DNA of 64,000 nt, taken from assembly GCF_003977755.1 (NCBI RefSeq), contig NZ_RQWN01000002.1:930001-994000 (forward strand), given 5' to 3'. A model generated the notes under the pieces. It was not told the origin of the DNA. It made no database searches and was given only the letters and a program-made list of their open reading frames with translations. Shown in pieces: positions 1 to 8,890 of this stretch. Position 1 is the stretch's first letter; every line of letters begins with the position of its first letter. The DNA comes from Haloterrigena salifodinae. Lineage in GTDB: Archaea > Halobacteriota > Halobacteria > Halobacteriales > Natrialbaceae. A program made the translations under genes and the position numbers.

Positions 1-456
1 GAACATCCGCTTCATTTCGGCCGGTACGCCGGGAAGGACGTAGATATCTTCGACGACCGCGCCCGGGGCGACCCCCTCGTCGTTGTGTACGGCTCGAGCG
101 CCGGCCGGCAGGTCCGCCGTCCCCGCGGTCAGGTCGTTCCGCGAGTAGCCCGACTCCTCGAGCCAGGCGAGCGCCTCGGCGTGTTCCTCGAGTTCGCGCC
201 CGAGCGCGGCGGCGACGCCCTCCATGGTGACGTCGTCGTGGGTCGGTCCGAGGCCGCCGGTGACGATGACCGCGTCGTACTCGGCGCGGTACTCGTTGAC
301 GACGCGGGCGATATCGCCGATTCGGTCCGGGACTGTGGTGACGCGTTCGACCGAGACGCCGCGCTCGTCGAGTTGTGCGCCGAGCCAGGCGGCGTTCGTG
401 TTCGTCGTCTGCCCGGCGAGCAGTTCGTCCCCGACCGTGACGACCGCGACGTTCAT
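1..456 (-). CDS. CinA/MoaB-like molybdopterin-binding domain protein (C-terminus outside window)
   Basis: The leftward frame is open from an ATG at 456 to the window edge (152 codons), so the 3' end is missing. The product starts MNVAVVTVGDELLAGQ and contains VIVTGGLGPTHDDVT and LPGVPAEMKRMF. These are the hallmark segments of the MoCF-type domain of competence/damage-inducible protein CinA and archaeal homologues. Family members bind molybdopterin or nucleotides; some bacterial CinA proteins are NMN deamidases or ADP-ribose pyrophosphatases, but the stand-alone archaeal form has no firm role. The start is clear because the family begins two to four residues before the VTVGDE segment. It is divergent from the wHTH gene at 625. 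Confidence 0.85.
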   Translation of the reverse strand, partial: MNVAVVTVGDELLAGQTTNTNAAWLGAQLDERGVSVERVTTVPDRIGDIARVVNEYRAEYDAVIVTGGLGPTHDDVTMEGVAAALGRELEEHAEALAWLEESGYSRNDLTAGTADLPAGARAVHNDEGVAPGAVVEDIYVLPGVPAEMKRMF

Positions 457-560
457 ACGTGATCGTTCGGGCCCCGGATTGAAACGAGTATCGAGGCGCC
501 GGTCCGCGGTCGACTCTCGAGATCCCTCGTCGAGGCGCAATCAGTTGCTTTTCAGACTGG

Positions 561-568
561 TATATAAC
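561..568 (+). promoter_or_regulatory. TATA box before the wHTH gene
   Basis: TATATAAC lies about 57 nt before the ATG at 625. This allows transcription from about 590 with a short leader. A second AT-rich stretch at 592-612 makes the exact start uncertain. Confidence 0.5.
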
Positions 569-624
569 TGGACCGGTCAGGTAACCACAAGATTCAATTT
601 TGATAATTCATTAGAGAGTGAACG

Positions 625-981
625 ATGTCTCAGAGTCGGACGGATGGAACCGAGGCGGATTCGAGCGCGATCCTCTCGGCACTCGGGAACAAGTACAGCG
701 CAGAGATCCTCTGCGCGGCGGGAACACCGAAGTCGGCACAGGCCTTGAGCGAGGATATCGAGATTCCGATCGCGACGTGCTATCGGCGCATCGAGGAACT
801 CGTCAACGCCGGACTGTTGACCTGTGAGGGGCGACAGCTCTCCGAAGAGGGACGCCGCACGAATATCTACCGGCGAACCTTAGACGAGATCGACGTCGAT
901 TTCTCGAAGGATCGCCCACAACTCTCTCAAAAGCGCCGAACGGAGGCCAAGAACAGACTGCAAGATCAGCTCAGGGACTAG
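625..981 (+). CDS. Winged-helix (ArsR-like) transcriptional regulator
   Basis: This 118-residue soluble protein has an ArsR-like winged helix over roughly residues 12-75. AILSALGNKYSAEILCAA resembles the first helices, ALSEDIEIPIATCYRRIEEL is the helix-turn-helix, and LSEEGRRTNIYRRT is the wing. The C-terminus is short, charged and helical. Haloarchaea encode many such one-domain regulators; the target and any ligand cannot be read from the sequence. It is monocistronic, with the preQ0 operon 188 nt downstream. The ATG at 625 puts the HTH at the usual position, and the out-of-frame ATG at 618 opens only a short non-conserved frame. Confidence 0.8.
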   Translation: MSQSRTDGTEADSSAILSALGNKYSAEILCAAGTPKSAQALSEDIEIPIATCYRRIEELVNAGLLTCEGRQLSEEGRRTNIYRRTLDEIDVDFSKDRPQLSQKRRTEAKNRLQDQLRD

Positions 982-1169
982 CCGAACCGTCTCGAGCGAC
1001 CGAGGAACGACGAATCGAATCAGGGATGGGAGACGTCGGTCGGACTCGACCGACGAGTCGAACGTTCGTTTTGACCTGTGACTCGAGTCGACGCCAGTAG
1101 ACGGTCGTCCGAACGGATCGCCGTCGACGGTTCGGTCATCCTTAAGTAATCCCGCGGGAATACTGTGGT

Positions 1170-1688
1170 ATGACCGAACCGTCCGACGGACCCGATCCAG
1201 CGGCCGCGACCGACGAGACCTCGACGGTAGCGAGCGGCGACGCCGCGAGCCGCGAGCAGGACCCCGTCGTCGGCACCGAACGCGTCCTCCGGGTCGGCCA
1301 CGACCGACCGATCAGGATCAGCACCGGCCACCGGATCCGCCACCACGACGGCAAGTGCGCGCGCCCGCACGGCCACAACTACGAGGTCGCCGTCACCGTC
1401 GTCGGCGAACTCGCCGCGGAAGGCTGGGTCGCCGACAAGGGCGATATTACCGACGTCATCGACGAGTGGGATCACCGGTTCCTCCTCGAGGCGGGCGATC
1501 CGCTGATCGAGGCCTTCGAGGCCTCGGGCGACGGCGACGCGGTCGTCGTCCTCGAGCATCCGCCGACGGCGGAGGTGATGAGCGTGCTCTTAGAGCGCAA
1601 GCTCGCAGCTGCGCTCCCCGAGAACGTCTCAGACGTCCAGGTGCAGGTCAACGAGACCAGCGAACTCTGCGGGGGCGGCCGGTTCTGA
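1170..1688 (+). CDS. queD: 6-carboxy-tetrahydropterin synthase QueD
   Basis: QueD converts 7,8-dihydroneopterin triphosphate to 6-carboxy-5,6,7,8-tetrahydropterin, an early step to preQ0 for the archaeosine base of tRNA. Zinc ligands are visible as H54 in STGHR and H67/H69 in RPHGHNYEV. C63 in KCARPHGH is the catalytic cysteine, and the end carries ETSELCGGG. The first 40 residues are an acidic, low-complexity haloarchaeal extension, so the 172-residue length exceeds the roughly 120 of bacterial QueD. It leads the queD-queE-queC operon, one base before queE. A TTAAGTAA element around 1142-1149 is a plausible TATA box. Confidence 0.92.
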   Translation: MTEPSDGPDPAAATDETSTVASGDAASREQDPVVGTERVLRVGHDRPIRISTGHRIRHHDGKCARPHGHNYEVAVTVVGELAAEGWVADKGDITDVIDEWDHRFLLEAGDPLIEAFEASGDGDAVVVLEHPPTAEVMSVLLERKLAAALPENVSDVQVQVNETSELCGGGRF

Positions 1689-1689
1689 G

Positions 1690-2508
1690 ATGCCGGTCTC
1701 CGATTCCGTCGACCGCGACGGCGAGGGCGAGGACGCTCGAGACGGTTCGGGAACCCGCGGTGAGCGTCCCGACGACGGCCTCCCGATCAACGAACTGTTC
1801 TACTCGCTGCAGGGCGAGGGCACCCTCGCCGGCGTCCCGTCGGTGTTCGTCCGCACGAGCGGCTGTAACCTTCGGTGTTGGTTCTGCGACTCCTACCACA
1901 CCTCCTGGGAGCCGACCCACGCGTGGCTCGGCCTCGAGGAGATCCTCGCCGAGATCGAGTCCCACGACGCCGACCACGTCGTGCTCACGGGCGGCGAACC
2001 CCTGATCCACGAGGAGAGCGTCGCGCTGCTCGAAGCGCTCGACGATCGGGGCTATCACACCACCGTCGAGACCAACGGGACGATCGATCGCGACGCGCCG
2101 ATCGACCTCGCCTCGATCAGCCCGAAACTCGAGAGCAGCACGCCGACACCGGAGCGCGCGCCGGACGACGCCGACGAGGCCGACGCGGAGCGGTGGGCCG
2201 AGCGCCACGAGCGCGACCGGATCGATCTCGAGGCGCTGGCCGGTCTCGTCGAGGACTACGAGTTCCAGCTGAAGTTCGTCGTCACCGACGGCGACGATAT
2301 GCCCGAGATTCTCGACCTGCTCGTGGAGCTCCGGGACGTTGCGGACGTCCCGATCCGCGACGACGACGTCCTCTTGATGCCCGAAGGCGCGACTCGAGAG
2401 CGCCTCGCGGAGACCCGAACTCGCGTCGCCGACCTCGCGATGGAGCACGGCTTCCGGTACACCCCGCGGCTCCACGTCGACCTCTGGAACGACGCGCCCG
2501 AAACGTAG
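1690..2508 (+). CDS. queE: 7-carboxy-7-deazaguanine synthase QueE (radical SAM)
   Basis: QueE rearranges 6-carboxytetrahydropterin to 7-carboxy-7-deazaguanine (CDG). The radical-SAM cluster motif is CxxxCxxC at C59, C63 and C66 (CNLRCWFCDSYHT). INELFYSLQGEGTLAG precedes it, as in the family, and VVLTGGEPLIHE is the SAM-binding GGE motif. The protein has 272 residues, with an acidic insertion around 150-180 typical of haloarchaea. It starts one base after the queD stop, indicating translational coupling, and queC follows after 32 nt. The N-terminal 30 residues are poorly conserved, so a later start is conceivable. Confidence 0.93.
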   Translation: MPVSDSVDRDGEGEDARDGSGTRGERPDDGLPINELFYSLQGEGTLAGVPSVFVRTSGCNLRCWFCDSYHTSWEPTHAWLGLEEILAEIESHDADHVVLTGGEPLIHEESVALLEALDDRGYHTTVETNGTIDRDAPIDLASISPKLESSTPTPERAPDDADEADAERWAERHERDRIDLEALAGLVEDYEFQLKFVVTDGDDMPEILDLLVELRDVADVPIRDDDVLLMPEGATRERLAETRTRVADLAMEHGFRYTPRLHVDLWNDAPET

Positions 2509-2540
2509 CGACCGACGACCGTTCGACCACGAACACTACG

Positions 2541-3272
2541 ATGACCGACGCGACCACCGCAACTGACGGAGACGAATCGACCGAGAAACGCGCCGCCGTC
2601 CTCCTTTCGGGAGGCATGGACAGCGCCACCGCCGCCTACGAGGCCCGCGACCGGGGCTATGACATCTACGCCCTGCACACCTCCTACGGCCAGCGCACCG
2701 AGGACCGCGAACTCGAGTGCGCCCGCCGACTGGCCGACGAACTTGATGCCGCGGACTTTCTGCAGATCGAAACCGGGCACCTCTCGGCGATCGGTGCCTC
2801 GAGTCTCACCGACGACGAGATGGCCGTCGCGGACGCCGACATGGACAGCGACGAGATCCCCACCTCGTACGTCCCCTTCCGGAACGCGAACCTGCTCGCG
2901 ATGGCGGTCTCCTACGCCGAGGCCAACGACTGCGAGGCCGTCTTCATCGGCGCCCACAGCGAGGACTTCTCGGGATATCCGGACTGTCGTCCCGAGTTCT
3001 TCGAGGCCTTCGAGAACGTGGTCGACGTCGGGACGAAACCCGAGACCGACATCTCGATCGAAGCGCCGTTCGTCGAATGGTCGAAAACAGATATCGCCGA
3101 ACACGGCGTCGGTCTCGAGGTCCCCTACGAACATACCTGGAGCTGTTACCGTGAGAACGAACCCGCCTGTGGCACCTGCGACGCCTGCGCGTTCCGCCTG
3201 CAGGCGTTCCAGAACATCGGCGTCCGCGATCCTATCGAGTACGCCGAGCGGCCGTCGTACGTGGACGAATGA
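2541..3272 (+). CDS. queC: 7-cyano-7-deazaguanine (preQ0) synthase QueC
   Basis: QueC is the ATP-dependent ligase that converts CDG to preQ0, the substrate TgtA inserts at G15 of archaeal tRNA. The PP-loop ATP motif is LLSGGMDSATA (SGGMDS, residues 23-28). Further family blocks are YVPFRNANLLAMAVSYAE and FIGAHSEDFSGYPDCRPEFF. A zinc-binding set SCYRENEPACGTCDAC sits near the C-terminus. The ATG at 2541 gives 243 residues with a short acidic extension. The same frame is open much further upstream, but that part is antisense-style shadow over queE. No tgtA, arcS or folE copy is seen next to the operon. Confidence 0.94.
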   Translation: MTDATTATDGDESTEKRAAVLLSGGMDSATAAYEARDRGYDIYALHTSYGQRTEDRELECARRLADELDAADFLQIETGHLSAIGASSLTDDEMAVADADMDSDEIPTSYVPFRNANLLAMAVSYAEANDCEAVFIGAHSEDFSGYPDCRPEFFEAFENVVDVGTKPETDISIEAPFVEWSKTDIAEHGVGLEVPYEHTWSCYRENEPACGTCDACAFRLQAFQNIGVRDPIEYAERPSYVDE

Positions 3273-3359
3273 CCGGTTTTTGCGGGTGTAACTGAACGAG
3301 GATTTATCTCGGGATGTGTCCCCTCATATTTTATGGGCGGCCATGAGTAGTTGCTACCA

Positions 3360-5726
3360 ATGTACCAGCGGGCGGATCGTGACGACCGCCAGCGACCGCA
3401 GGCGCTCGGAATCGAGTCCGATCTCGAGTCTTCCCGGGGGAATCCGGCGTTTCACGGGCTGGTCGGATCGCCTGACGAGTCCGATCACGATCACGACGAT
3501 TCGACCGATCACGTCGCGCTCCTCTACGAGGACCGCGACGAGCAGTTCAGCGCCGTGATGCCCTTCGTCCGCCGCGGGCTCGAACGCGGCGAACGCTGTC
3601 TCTACATCGCCGACGAGAACGACAGAGCCGACGTCCTGTCCGCAATGCGGGAGTACGGCATCGACGTCGACGATGCCCTCGAGTCGGGCGCGCTCTCGGT
3701 GGTGACGCCCGCGGATACCTATCGTCGAACCGGCGAGTTCGACCGCGACGCGATGGTGCGGTTCTGGGAGGAGTCGCTCGCGGAGGCGACCGAGGAAGAC
3801 GACTTTACGGGTATCCGTGCGGCCGCCGAGATGACGTGGGCCCTGAACGACGGCGATACCGACCTCGATCACCTCGTCGAGTACGAGGCGATCCTCAACT
3901 CGATCTATGAGGGCGAGCCGTACGCCGTCTGCTGTCAGTACAACCGCGAGCGGTTCCCTGCCGACGTCATCTACGAGGTGATCCGCACGCACCCGCTGCT
4001 CGTCCACGACGGCGTCGTCTCGGAGAACATCTACTACACGCCCCCGGCGGAGTTCTTCGGCCCGGATCGGCCCGCTCGCGAGGTCGAACGGATGACGACC
4101 ACGTTGCGCGAGCGAACGATCGGGAACGCGGCCCTCGAGCACGCGACCGAGCGGTTCCGGAAGATCTTCGAGCACAGCCAGGACGCGATCTTCATCAACG
4201 ATCCGTACGCCGACGAGATCCTCGAGGCCAACCCGGCGGGCTGTGAGATGCTGGGCTACTCCCGCGAGGAACTGCTCGAACTCGGGCCGTCGGACTGCCA
4301 TCCCCACGAGATGGAGGCGTTCCGCGAGTTCGTCGGCACCGTCTTCGAGGAGGGTGCCGGCTGGACGGACGAGCTGAGCTGTCTCCCGAAGGTGGGCGAG
4401 CCGATTCCGGCGGAGCTCTCGGCGTCGAAGATCACGGTCGACGGTCGGCCGTGCATGCTCGCGATCGCCCGCGATATCAGCGAGCGGAAGGCACGCGAGC
4501 GCGCACAGCGGCGCCTCTACGAGATCGCCGCCGATCCCGAACGCTCGTTCAACGAGAAATTGCGGGCCATCTTCGACCTCGGCTGCGACCGGTTCGATCT
4601 CGAGCTCGGCGGGCTGGCCCGGATCGACCCCGAGACCGATCGGTTCGTCGTCGAGGCCGTCAGCGGCGACCACGAACACCTCCGACCGGGCGCCGAGGTT
4701 TCCCTCTCGGAGACCTACTGTCGCGTGTTTGCCGACGAGACGGACGAGGCCGAGAACGACGCGGCGACCGACACCGCGTCGATCACCGATCCCGAAGCCA
4801 CCGAGTTCGAGGGAACGACGGCCTACGAGGAGTTCGGCGTCGAGTCCTATTTCGGCACGCGGCTCTCGATCGCAGACGACCTCGACAGAACGTTCTTCTT
4901 CGTCTCGACTGCGCCCCGCGAGGAGCCCTTTACCGAGGCCGAGCGGACGTTCCTCGACCTGATGGGCCAGTGGGTCCGGTACGAACTCGAGCGCGAGCGC
5001 TATGAAGTGACGGTAGAGGAGACGATCGAGCGGCTCGAGCAGTCCAACGAGCGCCTCGAGCAGTTCGCCTACGCGGCCAGCCACGACCTCCAGGAGCCCC
5101 TGCGGATGGTCTCGAGCTACCTGCAACTGATCGAGAGCCGGTACGCCGACCGACTCGACGACGACGGCGAGGAGTTCATCGACTTCGCGGTCGACGGCGC
5201 CGAGCGGATGCGCGAGATGATCGACGGCCTGCTCGCATACTCCCGGATCGAGACGCGGGGCGAGCCGTTCGAACCGGTCGATCTCGAGGCCGTGATCGAC
5301 GACGTCCTTGCGGATCTCCGACTCCGAATCGCGGAGTCCAACGCCGAGGTCGCCGTCGGCGACCTGCCGACCGTCGCCGGCGACCGAAATCAGCTCCACC
5401 AGCTGTTTCAGAACCTGCTGACGAACGCGCTCGAGTACAGCGGCGACGAGCCGCCGCGAGTCGAGATCGCGGCCCGACGGGACGGTCGGCAGTGGATCGT
5501 CTCGGTCAGCGACGAGGGGATCGGCATCGAGCCCGGGGAACAGGAGCGGATCTTCGAGGTGTTCGAACGGCTGCACAGCCGCGCGGAGTACGACGGCACC
5601 GGCATCGGCCTCGCGCTCTGTCAGCGGATCGTCGAGCGCCACGGCGGTGACATCTGGGTCAACTCCGAACCCGGCGAGGGATCGACCTTCTCCGCGGCGT
5701 TCCCCGATCCGGTCGTTCGGGAATGA
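3360..5726 (+). CDS. MEDS-PAS-GAF sensor histidine kinase
   Basis: The protein has 788 residues and no clear membrane segment, so it is probably cytosolic. An N-terminal MEDS domain (about 45-230; HVALLYEDRDEQFSAV, ERCLYIADEN) is the methanogen/methylotroph DcmR-type sensory module. A PAS domain follows (about 255-375; FEHSQDAIFIND, ANPAGCEMLGYSREEL). Next come a GAF domain (about 385-545), a HisKA domain with YAASHDLQEPLRMVSSYL (phospho-acceptor His in SHDL) and a HATPase with QNLLTNALEYS, DEGIGIEPGE and GTGIGLALCQ. The ligand is unknown and no response regulator is adjacent. The ATG at 3360 is preferred over the TTG three codons earlier. CATATTTTATG at 3325-3335 is a weak TATA box. Confidence 0.88.
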   Translation: MYQRADRDDRQRPQALGIESDLESSRGNPAFHGLVGSPDESDHDHDDSTDHVALLYEDRDEQFSAVMPFVRRGLERGERCLYIADENDRADVLSAMREYGIDVDDALESGALSVVTPADTYRRTGEFDRDAMVRFWEESLAEATEEDDFTGIRAAAEMTWALNDGDTDLDHLVEYEAILNSIYEGEPYAVCCQYNRERFPADVIYEVIRTHPLLVHDGVVSENIYYTPPAEFFGPDRPAREVERMTTTLRERTIGNAALEHATERFRKIFEHSQDAIFINDPYADEILEANPAGCEMLGYSREELLELGPSDCHPHEMEAFREFVGTVFEEGAGWTDELSCLPKVGEPIPAELSASKITVDGRPCMLAIARDISERKARERAQRRLYEIAADPERSFNEKLRAIFDLGCDRFDLELGGLARIDPETDRFVVEAVSGDHEHLRPGAEVSLSETYCRVFADETDEAENDAATDTASITDPEATEFEGTTAYEEFGVESYFGTRLSIADDLDRTFFFVSTAPREEPFTEAERTFLDLMGQWVRYELERERYEVTVEETIERLEQSNERLEQFAYAASHDLQEPLRMVSSYLQLIESRYADRLDDDGEEFIDFAVDGAERMREMIDGLLAYSRIETRGEPFEPVDLEAVIDDVLADLRLRIAESNAEVAVGDLPTVAGDRNQLHQLFQNLLTNALEYSGDEPPRVEIAARRDGRQWIVSVSDEGIGIEPGEQERIFEVFERLHSRAEYDGTGIGLALCQRIVERHGGDIWVNSEPGEGSTFSAAFPDPVVRE

Positions 5727-5813
5727 GCGGCTCAGGGGGTCGCTATTCGGGTCCGAACACGGCAGGCACCTCGAGAACCGACCAGTCGTTAGATTAGTAA
5801 CACGACGGGTCGA

Positions 5814-6287
5814 ATGTCGATACCAAGACCGATGCTCCCGCTCCGCGAGTGGTTCCGCGACGAGGACGGGTGGACGACGCCGGACGGTCGCCGCGGCGAA
5901 CTCGTCGAACTCGTCGTCGCTCTCCCGGTGTTCGCTTTCTTCGCGACGCGCGAGACCGGTGCGCCGTCGCCGACGGACCGCCCGATCGCCGTACTTCTCG
6001 GCGTCTGCTGTGGCTTCGGGTACACGGTCTACTGGCGCGAGCGACTTCTCTCGCGGATCCCCGAGCAACTGCGCACGTTCGCCGTGACCTTCGTTCTCGG
6101 CGGCGGAACGGGTCTTTCCCTGCTCCAACTCGTCCACCTCGCGGCGCCGACGATCGTATTCGTCGTCGCGGCGGGGACGACGATCGCCGCGATCTACGCG
6201 ACGTGGCTCTGCTCGCCGCTCGAGGACGGGCTGCGACCGCCGCGTCGGGGCGTCGAACCGCCGTCGTCGCTCGAATCGTCCGAGTAG
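5814..6287 (+). CDS. Predicted four-helix membrane protein of unknown function
   Basis: The product has 157 residues with an amphipathic N-terminus. Four hydrophobic segments follow: about 32-45 (VELVVALPVFAFFA), 60-75 (AVLLGVCCGFGYTVYW), 90-112 (AVTFVLGGGTGLSLLQLV) and 115-135 (TIVFVVAAGTTIAAIYATWL). The C-terminal tail is charged and proline-rich. I do not recognise a family. It lies 87 nt after the kinase gene in the same direction and has its own AT-rich upstream segment around 5787-5800, so it is likely separately transcribed. M7 is an alternative start. Confidence 0.6.
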   Translation: MSIPRPMLPLREWFRDEDGWTTPDGRRGELVELVVALPVFAFFATRETGAPSPTDRPIAVLLGVCCGFGYTVYWRERLLSRIPEQLRTFAVTFVLGGGTGLSLLQLVHLAAPTIVFVVAAGTTIAAIYATWLCSPLEDGLRPPRRGVEPPSSLESSE

Positions 6288-6387
6288 CCCGAGTCGTCGG
6301 CACCGGCGGCCTCGAAGCCGTCAGCATCGGAACCGAACGCCTGACGCCCGCCGTTCGATCGCCCGGTCGGCACCGACGAACCGGCTT

Positions 6388-7617
6388 CTACCACGCCGCC
6401 TCGAGGATCCCCTCGATCTCCTCGACCGACGGCTCGAGTCTCGGCGGCGCGTTCGCCATGAACGCGTCGTCGAGGATCGCCTCCGCGACGGCGGCGAACT
6501 CCTCGGGCTGGGGGCCGTCGACCTCGCGTAACTGCGCGGGGAGGTCGAGCCCGTCCCGAATCTCCGCGACCGCCTCGACGACCGCCGCACCGCGGTCCGC
6601 GGCGTCGCCGACGCCGAGCGCGTTCGCGAGCATCCCAGATCGCGCGTCCACGTCCTCCCGTTCGAAGAGATACTCGAGGACGTGCGGGACAACGATCCCG
6701 TGGGCGGCCCCCTGCTGGACGTCGTAGCCGGCCGTCAGCCCGTGGCCGAAGGCGTGGACGATCGAGAGCGTCGTCTCGCCGGGCCGGGAGATGCCGTACT
6801 GGACGAGGACGATCCCCTCGAGGAGCGTCTCGAACGTTCCTACGTCGCGGTCGCCGTCGCCGAACGCCCGGAGACCGTCCTCGAGTTTCTCGAGGCCGTG
6901 TCTGGCTGTCGCGTCGGTCACGGGCGTCGCGTTGGCCGCGTAGAGCGTCTCGATGCCCTTGTCGAAGCCGTTCATCGCCGAGCCGGTGAGGACCGAGTCC
7001 GGCGTGGTCGCGACCAGTTCGGGGTCGTAGACCGCCGCCGCGGGCATCAGGTCGGGGTGGGAGACGCCGCCGCTGACCGTCTCGTCGACGGGACCCTCGT
7101 CGGGATCGGCAGCGATGCCGGCGACGTTCGAGAGGTCGGCGCCCGCGAGCGTCGTCGGCACCGCGACGACCGGCACCAGCCCCTCGTCGGGGACCGGAAG
7201 CGTCCCCGTCTCGGCGAGTTCCCGGCCGGCGGCTGCCGGGCCGTAGCCGTTGGCCGCGAGGACGCTGATAACCGTCGCGACGTCGAGGCTGCTGCCGCCG
7301 CCGACGCTCACGATCGCGTCGGCGTCTTCGGCCTCGAGGCGGTCGCGCCCCGCCAGCGCCGTTGAGAGCCGCTTCGCCGCCGACGTCTCGTCGAACACGC
7401 CGGCCAGCCGGTCTCCCAGCCCCGATTTCACCGGTTCGATCACCGTCGGCGTCTCCCCCACCGTCGAGCCGCAGACAACCAGCGCGCGCTCGAGACCCAA
7501 GGCCTCGAGTTCGGCCCCGAGGTCGTCGACGCTGCCGGCGCCGAAGCGGATCGTCGCCGGGTCGTAGTCGAAACGGAAGGACGGATCGCGGTCGCTTTCG
7601 CTCGAGCGAGAACTCAT
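6388..7617 (-). CDS. Iron-containing alcohol dehydrogenase family protein
   Basis: This is an NAD(P)-dependent, metal-dependent (group III) dehydrogenase of 409 residues, close to the family norm. The N-terminal dinucleotide fold carries VSVGGGSSLD (GGGSS at 106-110) and VAVPTTLAGADLS, a variant of the usual PTTxGTGSE. The metal ligands seem complete: D219 in NGFDKGIE, H288 and H292 in VHAFGHGL, and H306 in AAHGIVVPH. The substrate cannot be read from the sequence; butanol, glycerol, lactaldehyde and maleylacetate enzymes all share these motifs. It is monocistronic and convergent with the membrane gene at 5814. Confidence 0.88.
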   Translation of the reverse strand: MSSRSSESDRDPSFRFDYDPATIRFGAGSVDDLGAELEALGLERALVVCGSTVGETPTVIEPVKSGLGDRLAGVFDETSAAKRLSTALAGRDRLEAEDADAIVSVGGGSSLDVATVISVLAANGYGPAAAGRELAETGTLPVPDEGLVPVVAVPTTLAGADLSNVAGIAADPDEGPVDETVSGGVSHPDLMPAAAVYDPELVATTPDSVLTGSAMNGFDKGIETLYAANATPVTDATARHGLEKLEDGLRAFGDGDRDVGTFETLLEGIVLVQYGISRPGETTLSIVHAFGHGLTAGYDVQQGAAHGIVVPHVLEYLFEREDVDARSGMLANALGVGDAADRGAAVVEAVAEIRDGLDLPAQLREVDGPQPEEFAAVAEAILDDAFMANAPPRLEPSVEEIEGILEAAW

Positions 7618-7749
7618 GGGCGGTCGTACGGATCGCGGGCTGTTAAAAGCGAGAACAGCGGAGATCCGGGTACGAGGTGTCGGTTCGGGATCCGATTCGC
7701 CGGTTCGTTCGCGTCCGGCGGTCCGCTCGTCGTCGTCGGACTCGCGGCG

Positions 7750-8388
7750 TTAGTGGCCGACGCCGAGATACGCGTGGACCGCCTCGTCGTTTTCCAGTTC
7801 GTCGGCGAACGCGACGGCGAAGTCCTCCATCGAGATGTAGCTCTCGCCGTCCTCGTCGGCGACGAGTTGGCGGTCCGCGGTGCGGTACTCGCCCGTCCGC
7901 TCGCCGGGCTCGATCACCGCCGCCGGTCCGAGGTAGGTCCACCGGAGATCGTCCGCCTCGCTGATGACCCCGTACGCGTCGATGGCCGCCTGCGCGAGGG
8001 GCTCGAGTTCGTCCGGGAACTCCTCGGTCTCGATGAGCATCGTGTCCGGGCCGACGTACAGGCCGCCCGCACCGCCGGTCCAGACCAGGCGGTCGGTGTC
8101 CGTCCGCTGGAGTCCCTCAACGACGGTCTCGGCCATCTCGACGAGGACGTCGACGTCCGCGTCGTCCGACGGGCCGAGCGCCGACGCGACGGCGTCGTGA
8201 TCCGCCGCCAGGGACGCGATTTCGTCCGCGTCGGTCGCGTCGGCGGCGACCGCCTCGAAGTCAGGGTCGTCGATCTCGTCGATCTCGCCGCTGCGGGACG
8301 TTCCCGTTACTTCGTGACCGCGCTCGAGGAGTTCGCTCGCGATTCGTCGTCCGATTCGGCCGCTCGCACCGAGTAGAAGTACGTTCAT
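7750..8388 (-). CDS. NAD(P)H-binding atypical SDR / NmrA-like protein
   Basis: The start at 8388 gives MNVLLLGASGRIGRRIASEL, so the GxxGxxG dinucleotide motif sits at residues 7-13 as in atypical short-chain dehydrogenases (SDR a5 / YwnB-like). Other features are VTGTSRSGEI after strand 2, LVWTGGAGGLYVG for the middle strand and a C-terminal AVAFADELEN block. There is no YxxxK catalytic pair, as expected for the NmrA-like branch, which senses redox state or reduces quinones. The 212-residue length is normal. It is divergent from an HxlR regulator, a frequent arrangement in which the regulator controls this gene. A GTG further upstream (8424) would add an unconserved tail. Confidence 0.85.
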   Translation of the reverse strand: MNVLLLGASGRIGRRIASELLERGHEVTGTSRSGEIDEIDDPDFEAVAADATDADEIASLAADHDAVASALGPSDDADVDVLVEMAETVVEGLQRTDTDRLVWTGGAGGLYVGPDTMLIETEEFPDELEPLAQAAIDAYGVISEADDLRWTYLGPAAVIEPGERTGEYRTADRQLVADEDGESYISMEDFAVAFADELENDEAVHAYLGVGH

Positions 8389-8490
8389 GATCGTGGGGTA
8401 GGTGATTTCGATGGCAGTCGGCACGCGATACGCAGATGAGCAACCGGACAGCCGGTCACATCACCATACCTGCTATTGGGACGTAACTGT

Positions 8491-8498
8491 GATATAGT
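8491..8498 (+). promoter_or_regulatory. TATA box of the HxlR-family regulator
   Basis: GATATAGT lies 33-40 nt before the ATG at 8531. TGTGA next to it (8488-8492) pairs with TCACA at 8456-8460. This is a possible half-site pair for the HxlR dimer in the divergent promoter region, although its 27-nt spacing is wide. Confidence 0.45.
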
Positions 8499-8530
8499 TC
8501 AGCGAACGTCGGTATGAGCAAGTCACACCG

Positions 8531-8890
8531 ATGTCACCGCACTCGGATCTCGAAGCGAAATACGCCAGCTGTCCGGTGATCAAGACCCTCGAGGAGGTCG
8601 GCTCGCGATGGCGGCTGACCGTCATTCACGTCCTCCGAGAGGGCGAACTCCGCTTCAACGAACTCAAGCGCGCGACGGACGCGAACTCGCAGACGCTGTC
8701 ACGCGTACTGGACGACCTCGAGGAGAAGGGCTACGTCGAGCGGCGAGTCGAGGAGGAGAGCCCGATCGCCGTCTACTACTCGCTGACGCCGAAGGGCGCG
8801 GACCTCCTCTCGGCGTTCGACGAGATCCTCGAATGGGGCGAGAAGTGGATCGACGACGACCGCGCCGGCGGCGAGGAGCGCGACCCGTAG
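8531..8890 (+). CDS. HxlR-family winged-helix regulator
   Basis: The product has 119 residues. CPVIKTLEEVGSRWRLTVIH, LREGELRFNELKRAT, SQTLSRVLDDLEEKGYVERR and VYYSLTPKGADL are the classic HxlR blocks, running from helix 1 through the recognition helix to the wing. C14, immediately before PVIKTL, corresponds to the cysteine that makes many HxlR/YodB/QorR proteins thiol- or quinone-responsive. The divergent NAD(P)H-binding gene at 7750-8388 is the likely target, suggesting control of a quinone or aldehyde detoxification enzyme. That regulatory link is inferred from gene order only. Confidence 0.9.
   Translation: MSPHSDLEAKYASCPVIKTLEEVGSRWRLTVIHVLREGELRFNELKRATDANSQTLSRVLDDLEEKGYVERRVEEESPIAVYYSLTPKGADLLSAFDEILEWGEKWIDDDRAGGEERDP

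Noticed and set aside
3354-6137. A 927-codon leftward open frame
   Set aside because: It is antisense to the MEDS kinase gene. Its translation has no motif and the composition of a shadow frame in high-GC DNA, whereas the plus-strand frame shows complete kinase motifs.
8456-8492. TCACA...TGTGA as a defined HxlR operator
   Set aside because: The half-sites are only five bases long and 27 nt apart, which is weak evidence on its own. It is mentioned only with the promoter.
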